Below, one piece after another: positions 31,985-40,123 of a stretch of DNA of 64,000 nucleotides; the stretch's first letter is position 1; each line of letters opens with the position of its first letter. This DNA comes from Bacteroidota bacterium. GTDB lineage: Bacteria > Bacteroidota > Bacteroidia > Bacteroidales > UBA12481. A model generated the notes under the pieces. It ran no database searches, had not been told where the DNA came from, and was given only the letters and a program-made list of their open reading frames with translations. Made by a program: the position numbers and the translations under genes. Location of the stretch: the NCBI GenBank assembly GCA_018669475.1, contig JABHCC010000032.1, positions 310,753 to 374,752 on the forward strand, written 5' to 3'.

Positions 31985-33289
31985 ATGGCTACATTCGAAA
32001 TTCAAGGCGGTACCAAACTCAGCGGCGTTTTGCAAGCTCAGGGAGCAAAAAATGAAGCCTTACAAATTATTTGTGCAAGCTTATTGAGCGATGAGAAAGT
32101 TACTATCCATAACATTCCTGAAATTCGAGATGTTTTAAATCTTATCGAGCTCCTTCAGCACATGGGTTCAGATGTGAAAAAACTTGGAACCGGAAGTTGG
32201 TCTTTCAAAGCTGACAGCCTTGACATAGACTACCTACATACACCAGAATTCAGTGAACAAGCCACCAGGCTCAGAGGTTCAGTTATGATTATCGGGCCAC
32301 TCCTTGCCAGATTTGGTGAAGCAGTAATGCCACAACCGGGAGGTGATAAAATTGGCAGAAGGAGATTGGATACTCATTTCAATGGTTTCATTGGAATGGG
32401 AGCTGAAGTAAATTTCATCCATGAAAAATCCTTCTTTCATATTAAGGGGAAAAAGCTCAAGGAGTCAAGAATCTTACTCGATGAAGCTTCAGTAACTGGT
32501 ACTGCTAACCTAATAATGGCAGCTACTTTGACTCAGGGAAAAACTGTACTTTATAACGCAGCCTGTGAACCCTATGTTCAGCAACTCTGTAAGATGCTTA
32601 TATCAATGGGGGCCTCAATCAAGGGTATCGGTTCAAACTTGCTTGAAATCGAAGGAGTAAATTCCTTAGGAGGTACAGAACACCGAATATTACCAGATAT
32701 GATTGAGGTGGGTAGTTTCATCGGAATGGCAGCCATGACCGGATCATCCATCACTCTTCCATCTGTATCAATTGAGAACCTTGGAATTATACCAAAATCT
32801 TTTATGCAGCTGGGCATTGAGATTCAACAAATTGGAGACGACCTTTTTATCCCTGAGCACGATAATTATACTATCAACAGCTTCATGGATGGTTCAATTC
32901 TCACCATTGCTGATGCCCCCTGGCCAGGACTCACCCCAGACCTGCTCTCAGTTTTCCTTGTTGTTGCCACTCAGGCAAAAGGGTCAGTACTAATCCATCA
33001 GAAAATGTTTGAGAGCCGGCTTTTCTTTGTTGACAAGTTAATCGATATGGGTGCCCAAATTATTTTATGTGATCCACACAGGGCTACTGTAATAGGATTG
33101 AACAGGCAATTTCCTCTCAGAGCAACTACCATGACTTCACCCGATATTCGAGCCGGAGTAGCATTGCTAATTGCTGCTATGTGTGCAGAGGGTACGAGTA
33201 TCATACACAATATCGAACAAATCGACAGGGGTTATCAGAATATTGACCAGCGTCTCAACGCTCTTGGAGCCCAAATTAAAAGATTATAA
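31985..33289 (+). CDS. murA: UDP-N-acetylglucosamine 1-carboxyvinyltransferase
   Basis: QGAKNEALQIICASLLSDEKVTIHNIPEIRDV, RGSVMIIGPLLARFGEAVMPQPGGDKIGRR, PWPGLTPDLLSVFLVVATQAKG. Confidence 0.93.
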   Translation: MATFEIQGGTKLSGVLQAQGAKNEALQIICASLLSDEKVTIHNIPEIRDVLNLIELLQHMGSDVKKLGTGSWSFKADSLDIDYLHTPEFSEQATRLRGSVMIIGPLLARFGEAVMPQPGGDKIGRRRLDTHFNGFIGMGAEVNFIHEKSFFHIKGKKLKESRILLDEASVTGTANLIMAATLTQGKTVLYNAACEPYVQQLCKMLISMGASIKGIGSNLLEIEGVNSLGGTEHRILPDMIEVGSFIGMAAMTGSSITLPSVSIENLGIIPKSFMQLGIEIQQIGDDLFIPEHDNYTINSFMDGSILTIADAPWPGLTPDLLSVFLVVATQAKGSVLIHQKMFESRLFFVDKLIDMGAQIILCDPHRATVIGLNRQFPLRATTMTSPDIRAGVALLIAAMCAEGTSIIHNIEQIDRGYQNIDQRLNALGAQIKRL

Positions 33290-33332
33290 AAAAAGAATTT
33301 GTCGCAGCTGTCAAATTGTCGTTAGACCAATA

Positions 33333-33349
33333 TTGGCAAAGATTTTGCT
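33333..33349 (+). promoter_or_regulatory. Putative sigma54 (-24/-12) promoter of grpE-dnaJ
   Basis: TTGGCAAAGATTTTGCT: GG (33335-36), exactly 10 bp, GC (33347-48); ATG of grpE at 33383. Confidence 0.6.
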
Positions 33350-33382
33350 GTGCGCGATTGACTAAAAACTACTATTTCAGTA

Positions 33383-33991
33383 ATGGAAGATAAAGACGAT
33401 AAAACATTGGAACAAGAAGAGGCTAAAAAAGAAGCTACAAAGGAAGAGCCTAAATCAACAAAAAAAGTTGAAAAGAAAGAGTCTGGTACAAGGAAAAAAA
33501 CGACTAGTAAGAGAAAAGCTTCAGCAACGACTCAATTGAAGAAGCAACTAGAGGAAAGCAATATCAAACTCGCCGAAATCCATGATAGATACCTGCGATT
33601 GTCTGCTGAATATGACAACTATCGTAAACGAACTTTGAAAGAAAAGATGGAATTGACCAAAACTGGCGGAGAGCAGGTTCTTATCAATATTCTACCGGTT
33701 ATTGACAACCTGGAAAGAGCCATCGGTTCGGTGAAGGAGGCAAAGGATGTATCTGCAATGAAAGAGGGCATTGAACTCATCTACAACAAATTTGTTGAAT
33801 ATCTAAGTCAAAATGGGGTGAAAGAGATTGCTGGTATTGGAGAAGCATTTGACACTGACAAACATGAGGCGATTACCAAAATACCTGCTCCCAGTAAAGA
33901 GCTTAAGGGAAAAGTTGTCGATGTTATTGAAAAAGGCTACTACCTTCATGATAAAATCATTCGTTATTCCAAAGTGGTTATTGGTGAATAA
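33383..33991 (+). CDS. grpE: Nucleotide exchange factor GrpE
   Basis: LRLSAEYDNYRKRTLKEKMEL...NILPVIDNLERAI...GEAFDTDKHEAITKIPA; Lys/Glu-rich N-terminus. Confidence 0.95.
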   Translation: MEDKDDKTLEQEEAKKEATKEEPKSTKKVEKKESGTRKKTTSKRKASATTQLKKQLEESNIKLAEIHDRYLRLSAEYDNYRKRTLKEKMELTKTGGEQVLINILPVIDNLERAIGSVKEAKDVSAMKEGIELIYNKFVEYLSQNGVKEIAGIGEAFDTDKHEAITKIPAPSKELKGKVVDVIEKGYYLHDKIIRYSKVVIGE

Positions 33992-34021
33992 GCTGCAGTA
34001 CGGACTGCGTCAGATATTAAT

Positions 34022-35167
34022 ATGGGAAAAAGAGACTATTACGAAATACTAGGGGTTCAGCGCGATGCTTCAGCTGAGGAGATAAAAAAAGCCTACCGGA
34101 AGCAAGCACTAAAATATCATCCGGATAAGAATCCCGGAAACCAAGCAGCTGAAGATCAATTTAAGGAAGCTGCCGAAGCATACGAAGTATTATCAAATAA
34201 GGAGAAAAAAGCACGATATGATCAGTTTGGACATGCTGGTATGGGAGGTGCATCTTCAGGATTTGGATCAGGCGGCATGAATGTTGAAGATATTTTTTCA
34301 CATTTTGGTGACATATTTGGAGATTTTGGTTTTGGAGGCTTCGGAGGATCATCCAGAAGCAGGGGGCGTGCAGTAAATAAGGGTTCGAATATTCGCGTTA
34401 AGGTCAAACTTACTCTTGAAGAGATCGCAAAAGGCACAGAGAAAAAAATAAAAGTTCCGAAATATATTAGCTGCAATTCTTGTCATGGTACTGGTGCTGC
34501 ACACGGCTCATCATATTCAAATTGCTCAACCTGTAAGGGCTCAGGGCAAGTAACTCGGGTTAGTCACACTTTTCTGGGACAAATGCAAACAACTGGTGTG
34601 TGTCCCAGTTGTAATGGAGAAGGAAAGATTATCACTCAGAAATGCACAAATTGTTATGGTGAAGGAGTCTCAAAGGGCGAAGAAATAATCCCATTAAATA
34701 TTCCTCCCGGAGTGACCCAGGGAATGCAGCTCACCGTTAGCGGAAAAGGGAATGCTGCCCGCAGAGGAGGAATAAACGGAGACCTTCTTGTGGCCATACT
34801 TGAAACTGAACACCCTGATCTGGTAAGGGATGAGACTGACCTCCTTTTCAATCTTTTCATTTCATTTCCTCAGGCAGCTTTAGGCTCGGCAGTGGAAATA
34901 CCAACACTCGATGGAAAGGTCAAAGTTAAGGTTGATCCAGGAACACAACCCGGCAAAGTATTACGATTACGAAATAAAGGGATTCCTGATATTAACGGCT
35001 ATGGCAAAGGAGACCTTTTGGTTAAGATTAATGTATGGGTGCCAAAGTCACTGAATAAAGAAGAGAAAAAACTAGTTGAAACATTGACAGGTTCAACTAA
35101 TTTTGAGCCAGCACCAAGCTCAACTGAAAAAAGTTTTTTTCGACGAATGAAAGATATGTTTGAATAA
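34022..35167 (+). CDS. dnaJ: Molecular chaperone DnaJ
   Basis: J domain with HPDKNPG, G/F region, four CxxCxGxG-type zinc motifs. Confidence 0.97.
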   Translation: MGKRDYYEILGVQRDASAEEIKKAYRKQALKYHPDKNPGNQAAEDQFKEAAEAYEVLSNKEKKARYDQFGHAGMGGASSGFGSGGMNVEDIFSHFGDIFGDFGFGGFGGSSRSRGRAVNKGSNIRVKVKLTLEEIAKGTEKKIKVPKYISCNSCHGTGAAHGSSYSNCSTCKGSGQVTRVSHTFLGQMQTTGVCPSCNGEGKIITQKCTNCYGEGVSKGEEIIPLNIPPGVTQGMQLTVSGKGNAARRGGINGDLLVAILETEHPDLVRDETDLLFNLFISFPQAALGSAVEIPTLDGKVKVKVDPGTQPGKVLRLRNKGIPDINGYGKGDLLVKINVWVPKSLNKEEKKLVETLTGSTNFEPAPSSTEKSFFRRMKDMFE

Positions 35168-35185
35168 ATAAACTCAGGATACACA

Positions 35186-36121
35186 ATGGAGTTTTTAAAA
35201 GCAACGAATATTGTAAAACAGTTTGCCAATCATCTCGCCCTTGATAAGGTTGACATTACAGTACCCGAAAAAAGCATTTTCGGACTGCTTGGACCAAACG
35301 GAGCAGGTAAAACAACTTTGATCAGAATAATCAACCAGATAACTGCACCCGACTCTGGTAGCATTTTAATCAACGGTCAGGCACTGAAGTCTGAAGATGT
35401 TCATCGAATAGGTTATTTGCCTGAAGAACGCGGACTGTATAAAAAGATGAAAGTGGGTGAACAAGCTCTCTATCTGGTTCAACTGAAAGGGATAAAAAAA
35501 CAGGATGCTTTGCGAAAGCTCAAATATTGGTTTGAGAAATTTGAGATCCAGGGATGGTGGGATAAAAAAGTGGAAGAACTGTCGAAGGGGATGGCACAAA
35601 AGATACAGTTTATCACAACCATATTGCATGAACCTCAATTACTCATTTTTGATGAACCCTTCTCAGGTTTTGATCCAATCAACGCTAACCTAGTTAAACA
35701 GGAAATTCTTAATCTCAGAGATAAAGGGGCAACAATTATTTTCTCAACTCACAATATGTCGTCAGTTGAAGAGCTTTGCGACCATATTGCACTCATCAAT
35801 GTTGGGAAAAATATTCTGGATGGATCGATCCATGATATCAGAAACAAATATAAAGCTGATACCTATCAGGTAATATATCGTGGAGATTCTACTAGATTAA
35901 AGGATGCATTACATAATAGGGTATCGTTTTCTGAAGAACCAGTTTCAGGAGACGAAACCAAAGTATATCTTAAGAAGCTTAACGGAAGCTCAACAAGGGA
36001 ACTAATTGAAATAATGAACCCTCTGGTAGACATCGTTTCCTTTAATGAAGTTGTACCAAACATGAATGACATTTTCATTCGTGCAGTTGAAGAAACTAAA
36101 ACTCAGGATAAGGCCCAATAA
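35186..36121 (+). CDS. ABC transporter ATP-binding protein
   Basis: Walker A GLLGPNGAGKTTLIR; signature variant ELSKGMAQKIQF; Walker B LLIFDEPFSGFDP. Confidence 0.93.
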   Translation: MEFLKATNIVKQFANHLALDKVDITVPEKSIFGLLGPNGAGKTTLIRIINQITAPDSGSILINGQALKSEDVHRIGYLPEERGLYKKMKVGEQALYLVQLKGIKKQDALRKLKYWFEKFEIQGWWDKKVEELSKGMAQKIQFITTILHEPQLLIFDEPFSGFDPINANLVKQEILNLRDKGATIIFSTHNMSSVEELCDHIALINVGKNILDGSIHDIRNKYKADTYQVIYRGDSTRLKDALHNRVSFSEEPVSGDETKVYLKKLNGSSTRELIEIMNPLVDIVSFNEVVPNMNDIFIRAVEETKTQDKAQ

Positions 36122-36131
36122 GAATAACCCC

Positions 36132-37469
36132 ATGAATAAAATAGGTTTAATAATACGACGTGAGTTTCTATCCAGAGTGAAGAAAAAGTCATTTATCATA
36201 ATGACTATTCTGGCTCCTATACTTTTTGCCGGGCTTATGATTGTTCCGGGTCTCATGGCGACCATGGGTGACAAAGAGGAAAAGGTAATTGCCGTAATCG
36301 ATGAGACTAATATACTTGATGGAGTGTTCCACAATGATGATCATCTCAGCTTTGAGTATATCGACAACTCTTCACTGGGCGACATTAAGGATAGTTTTAA
36401 AGAATCAGGCTATTACGCAATACTTTTTATCCCAACAAATATTCTCACCGTTGAACGTGTACAGCTATATTCTGACAAACAAACAACTATTGGAGTTAAT
36501 ACCCATATATCTTCAGATCTGAATCGCTTTTTTGAAAAGATCAGACTCCAACAGGAAAATGTACCAATTGATATTTTAGAAAGAGTCAAAAGCAATGTCA
36601 AGGTTGAGACAAAGCAATGGACCAGTACCGGTGAAGAAAAATCTAGTTCAGCCGGATTAGCCAGTGGTATTGGATATGGAGCCGGATTCCTGATTTATTT
36701 CTTTATTTTCATGTACGGTGCTCAGGTTATGAGAGGCGTAATGGAAGAAAAAAGTAGTCGTATTGTTGAGGTAATAGTATCTTCAGTAAAACCTTTCCAA
36801 TTAATGATGGGGAAAGTTGTTGGAGTTGCTCTGGTTGGTCTAACCCAGTTTTTACTTTGGATAATTTTAACTTTGGTTCTCATCATGGGAGCCCAGATGC
36901 TATTGGTGGGTGATTCCGGTTCATCGTCTTCTCAGGAAATTGCACAGAGTGTTATGGAATCAAGAACCGGTGGCACAATGCAAGAACTTGATATATCAGA
37001 GCTTGAACAGGTATTCCAGGATATATCCGGTGCAATTGAAAGTGTTCCTGTCGGATTACTAATAGGCTCGTTCCTTTTCTTTTTTCTGGGAGGATATCTT
37101 TTGTATGCTTCGCTTTTTGCTGCAATCGGATCCGCGGTTGACAATGAAACAGACACCCAGCAATTCATGCTGCCTATTACTATCCCCTTAATACTTGGAA
37201 TTTTCGTAATGATAAATGCCATGCAGGCACCTCATGCACCGTTGGCTTTTTGGTTTTCTATTATCCCATTGACATCTCCTATCGTCATGATGGTAAGAAT
37301 CCCCTTTGGTGTTCCCGCATGGGAACTGGCCCTTTCAGCATCATTACTGATTTTATGTTTCCTAGGTACAATATGGCTTGCCGGAAAAATATACAGAACG
37401 GGTATTCTGATGTATGGTAAAAAAGTCAATTATGCCGAACTTTGGAAATGGATTCGGTATAAGAATTGA
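36132..37469 (+). CDS. ABC-2 type transporter permease (NatB-like)
   Basis: MNKIGLIIRREFLSRVKKKSFIIMTILAPILFAGLM; VMRGVMEEKSSRIVEVIVSSVKPFQLMMGKVVG. The ORF track extends 22 codons upstream into the ATPase gene. Confidence 0.9.
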   Translation: MNKIGLIIRREFLSRVKKKSFIIMTILAPILFAGLMIVPGLMATMGDKEEKVIAVIDETNILDGVFHNDDHLSFEYIDNSSLGDIKDSFKESGYYAILFIPTNILTVERVQLYSDKQTTIGVNTHISSDLNRFFEKIRLQQENVPIDILERVKSNVKVETKQWTSTGEEKSSSAGLASGIGYGAGFLIYFFIFMYGAQVMRGVMEEKSSRIVEVIVSSVKPFQLMMGKVVGVALVGLTQFLLWIILTLVLIMGAQMLLVGDSGSSSSQEIAQSVMESRTGGTMQELDISELEQVFQDISGAIESVPVGLLIGSFLFFFLGGYLLYASLFAAIGSAVDNETDTQQFMLPITIPLILGIFVMINAMQAPHAPLAFWFSIIPLTSPIVMMVRIPFGVPAWELALSASLLILCFLGTIWLAGKIYRTGILMYGKKVNYAELWKWIRYKN

Positions 37470-37498
37470 TAATTATGCCCTGAGTAATCCGGGCGCAA

Positions 37499-38680
37499 AT
37501 GAATAATACTATGTCACAAATCCTGGTTATCGATGATGAACGGCCTATCCGTAATACTTTAAAAGAAGTTTTAGAGTATGAAAAACATGAGGTTGATGTG
37601 GCAGAAGACGGTCTAATTGGTCTGGATCTGATCAAAGAAAAAAGTTATGATATTATTCTTTGTGATATCAAAATGCCTCAAATGGACGGAATGGAAGTTC
37701 TTGACCACATCATTGCAACAAACTACGATACTCAGGTTATCATGATAACCGGTCATGGATCGGTTGATACAGCGGTTGAAGCAATAAAAAAAGGTGCATT
37801 TGACTTTATTCAGAAGCCTCTTGATCTTAATCGATTAATGATTACGATCAGAAATGCCGGTGATAAAAGTATCCTCATAAGCGAAACCCGTGCCCTGAAA
37901 AAGAAAGTCAGCCAGAAATATGAGATGATAGGTGAATCATCAGTCATGGAAAAAGTACAAGACATGATTGATCGGGTGGCCCCAACTGACGCACGTGTTT
38001 TGATTACCGGGGGGAATGGTTCAGGAAAAGAATTAGTGGCTCGTCAATTACATGAAAAAAGCAATCGCTCCCATATGCCTTTTGTTGAAGTAAACTGTGC
38101 TGCAATTCCAGGTGAACTAATTGAAAGTGAGCTATTCGGACACGAGAAAGGATCATTCACATCGGCTCATAAGCAGAGAAAAGGAAAATTTGAGCTGGCC
38201 AATGATGGTACATTATTTCTTGATGAGATAGGCGACATGAGCTTGTCTGCTCAGGCCAAGGTCCTTAGGGCTTTGCAGGAGAACAAAATCAACCGGGTTG
38301 GCGGAGATAAAGATATCCAGGTCAATGTGCGCATTATTGCCGCAACCAATAAAAATCTAAAGAAAGAGATCTCAGAATCACACTTCAGAGAAGACTTATA
38401 TCATCGACTGAGTGTAATTCTAATTCAGGTTCCCTCCCTGAATGATCGAAAAGAAGATATTCCCTTGCTGTCTGATCATTTTATCCGTCAGGTTTGTGAT
38501 GAAATGGGCCTGCCGGAAAAAGGAATCTCGGAAGATGCCTTAGAAGAACTTCAAAAGATTAGCTGGACAGGTAATATCCGGGAGTTTAGAAATGTCATGG
38601 AAAGACTCGTTATTCTTTGCGGACAAACCATTAATGCTGAAGACGTGAAGCTTTATGCAGGAATCTCTGCCGGTTCTTAA
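37499..38680 (+). CDS. NtrC-family response regulator (REC-AAA+ sigma54 activator domain) lacking C-terminal HTH
   Basis: REC domain DDERPIRNTL..CDIKMPQMDG..FIQKPLD; AAA+ GGNGSGKELVARQLH, ELFGHEKGSFTSAHKQRKGKFELANDGTLFLDEIGDM; ends shortly after the AAA+ lid. Confidence 0.92.
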   Translation: MNNTMSQILVIDDERPIRNTLKEVLEYEKHEVDVAEDGLIGLDLIKEKSYDIILCDIKMPQMDGMEVLDHIIATNYDTQVIMITGHGSVDTAVEAIKKGAFDFIQKPLDLNRLMITIRNAGDKSILISETRALKKKVSQKYEMIGESSVMEKVQDMIDRVAPTDARVLITGGNGSGKELVARQLHEKSNRSHMPFVEVNCAAIPGELIESELFGHEKGSFTSAHKQRKGKFELANDGTLFLDEIGDMSLSAQAKVLRALQENKINRVGGDKDIQVNVRIIAATNKNLKKEISESHFREDLYHRLSVILIQVPSLNDRKEDIPLLSDHFIRQVCDEMGLPEKGISEDALEELQKISWTGNIREFRNVMERLVILCGQTINAEDVKLYAGISAGS

Positions 38681-39390
38681 AGCGATACTGAAGACCTGAA
38701 TCGGGAAATCCCGTTAACATACTTTGAACTTTTATTTACCCTTAGGGGAAATTTGTTTACGATATGCTGTGCATCATCATCAAATTTCGCATCATATTTT
38801 AACTCCAGAATTCGATGCCATGGATCAGATGACTTATTAATCACGCCGCGCAATCTGGTCCTGTAATCGTAGTAAATCAGATCAAAATCGACTGTACATC
38901 GAAACTTTTTATCGAATGATTTAAAATACCTCCTTTTATAGTGGTTCATCATTGTTGGCTCAAGATAGCTGAGCTCCTCCACAATAGCATCAGGCAGATT
39001 GCTCGAATCAAATATTTGATTAAAAAAGCCAGTTGGGATCTTCTCAGGAATTGCAAAGTCATTCAGTAAATAACTCTTTTTATATCCGACAAATCCTTCT
39101 TTTATTTTAAACTCAAGAACCGGCTTTTTGATCGAGTGCAGGTCTTCTCCGTACCACCTGATTCTTACTTTCTTTCTCTTGGAGAAACCTGAAACATTAT
39201 CATGGAAGAACTGCAGTCCCGAGGTGTCAAAGTATATATTATTAACTTCTCTTTCCCAGAAAATAGGGCTGAATAATGCCGGATGTTGTCGTATTATACC
39301 TTCAAGTTGCCACTGATCAAGTTCAGATGTAACAAATTTACGTTCAAATCTGAATCCTGTCTGTCTGCCTTTCTGAGTCTCCGTCTTCAT
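38677..39390 (-). CDS. VTC-domain (polyphosphate polymerase-like) protein
   Basis: RFERKFVTS..., NNIYFDT, KKVRIRWYGEDLHSIKKPVLEFKIKEGFVGYKKSY, YKRRYF..CTVDFDLIYYDY, ILELKYD: a triphosphate-tunnel basic/acidic motif pattern. Confidence 0.85.
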   Translation of the reverse strand: MKTETQKGRQTGFRFERKFVTSELDQWQLEGIIRQHPALFSPIFWEREVNNIYFDTSGLQFFHDNVSGFSKRKKVRIRWYGEDLHSIKKPVLEFKIKEGFVGYKKSYLLNDFAIPEKIPTGFFNQIFDSSNLPDAIVEELSYLEPTMMNHYKRRYFKSFDKKFRCTVDFDLIYYDYRTRLRGVINKSSDPWHRILELKYDAKFDDDAQHIVNKFPLRVNKSSKYVNGISRFRSSVSL

Positions 39391-40076
39391 TAAACTGGTG
39401 TGTTCTCAAGAAAACTGACACGTATGCCGGAATACTTCTTTTTTAGTTCATCATGAAATACTTGCAGACTTTTCGGATTCCTGGCTTCGATGAGGAAGGA
39501 TACATCCAATCCATCCGGGGATTCATCATAACGCTTTAATTCAGCATCCTTAAATTCTTTTTTAACAATACCGACGATATCACTTAAACTCAGTTGTCCT
39601 TGTTCATCAGCATGTACGGTTAAAAACAAGTTTTGATGGCTTGATCGTTTTATGGTAAGAAACCTGATCCAAATAATTGCCATCATAACAGCAAAACCCA
39701 TCAGAGCAATTACCCGTTGGTTTGCCCCCAGTACAAGACCAATTGATATAGCGATAAAAAGATACACCAATTCCTCAGGTTCTTTGATTGCTGCCCTGAA
39801 ACGAACAATGGAAAGAGCTCCCACCAATCCAAGAGAAAGAGCTAAACTGGATTTCACAGTCAGGATGATTATCATTGTTGTGAAGGCCAGCAAAGTGAAG
39901 TTAGCTGCAAAACCTCTGCGGTTCGATAAGGAACTTGCACACTTACTATAGCTTAGCTCAAGCAGCATAACTAAAATAATAAGTATACTGGAATTGATCA
40001 GGAAATCAGTTATCGAAATATTTGCATTCTCTGTGATCAGGAATTTCTGAAATAATCCCCATTTATCATTTTGCAT
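39390..40076 (-). CDS. DUF4956 family membrane protein
   Basis: Multi-TM: ALSLGLVGALSIVRFRAAIKEPEELVYLFIAISIGLVLGANQ; TAATG overlap with the downstream VTC gene. Confidence 0.88.
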   Translation of the reverse strand: MQNDKWGLFQKFLITENANISITDFLINSSILIILVMLLELSYSKCASSLSNRRGFAANFTLLAFTTMIIILTVKSSLALSLGLVGALSIVRFRAAIKEPEELVYLFIAISIGLVLGANQRVIALMGFAVMMAIIWIRFLTIKRSSHQNLFLTVHADEQGQLSLSDIVGIVKKEFKDAELKRYDESPDGLDVSFLIEARNPKSLQVFHDELKKKYSGIRVSFLENTPV

Positions 40077-40123
40077 ATGTTCTGTCTCAATTATTTTGTC
40101 GCAAAATTACGATTTTTCAAATA

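Noticed and set aside
33306-33312. CAGCTG-type palindrome near grpE as a CIRCE heat-shock operator
   Set aside because: No TTAGCACTC-N9-GAGTGCTAA inverted repeat is present.
37456-37469. Exact 14-mer GGTATAAGAATTGA shared with the region upstream of ftsH (50668-50681)
   Set aside because: Here it encodes the permease C-terminus (RYKN-stop); several identical 14-mer pairs are expected by chance in 64 kb.
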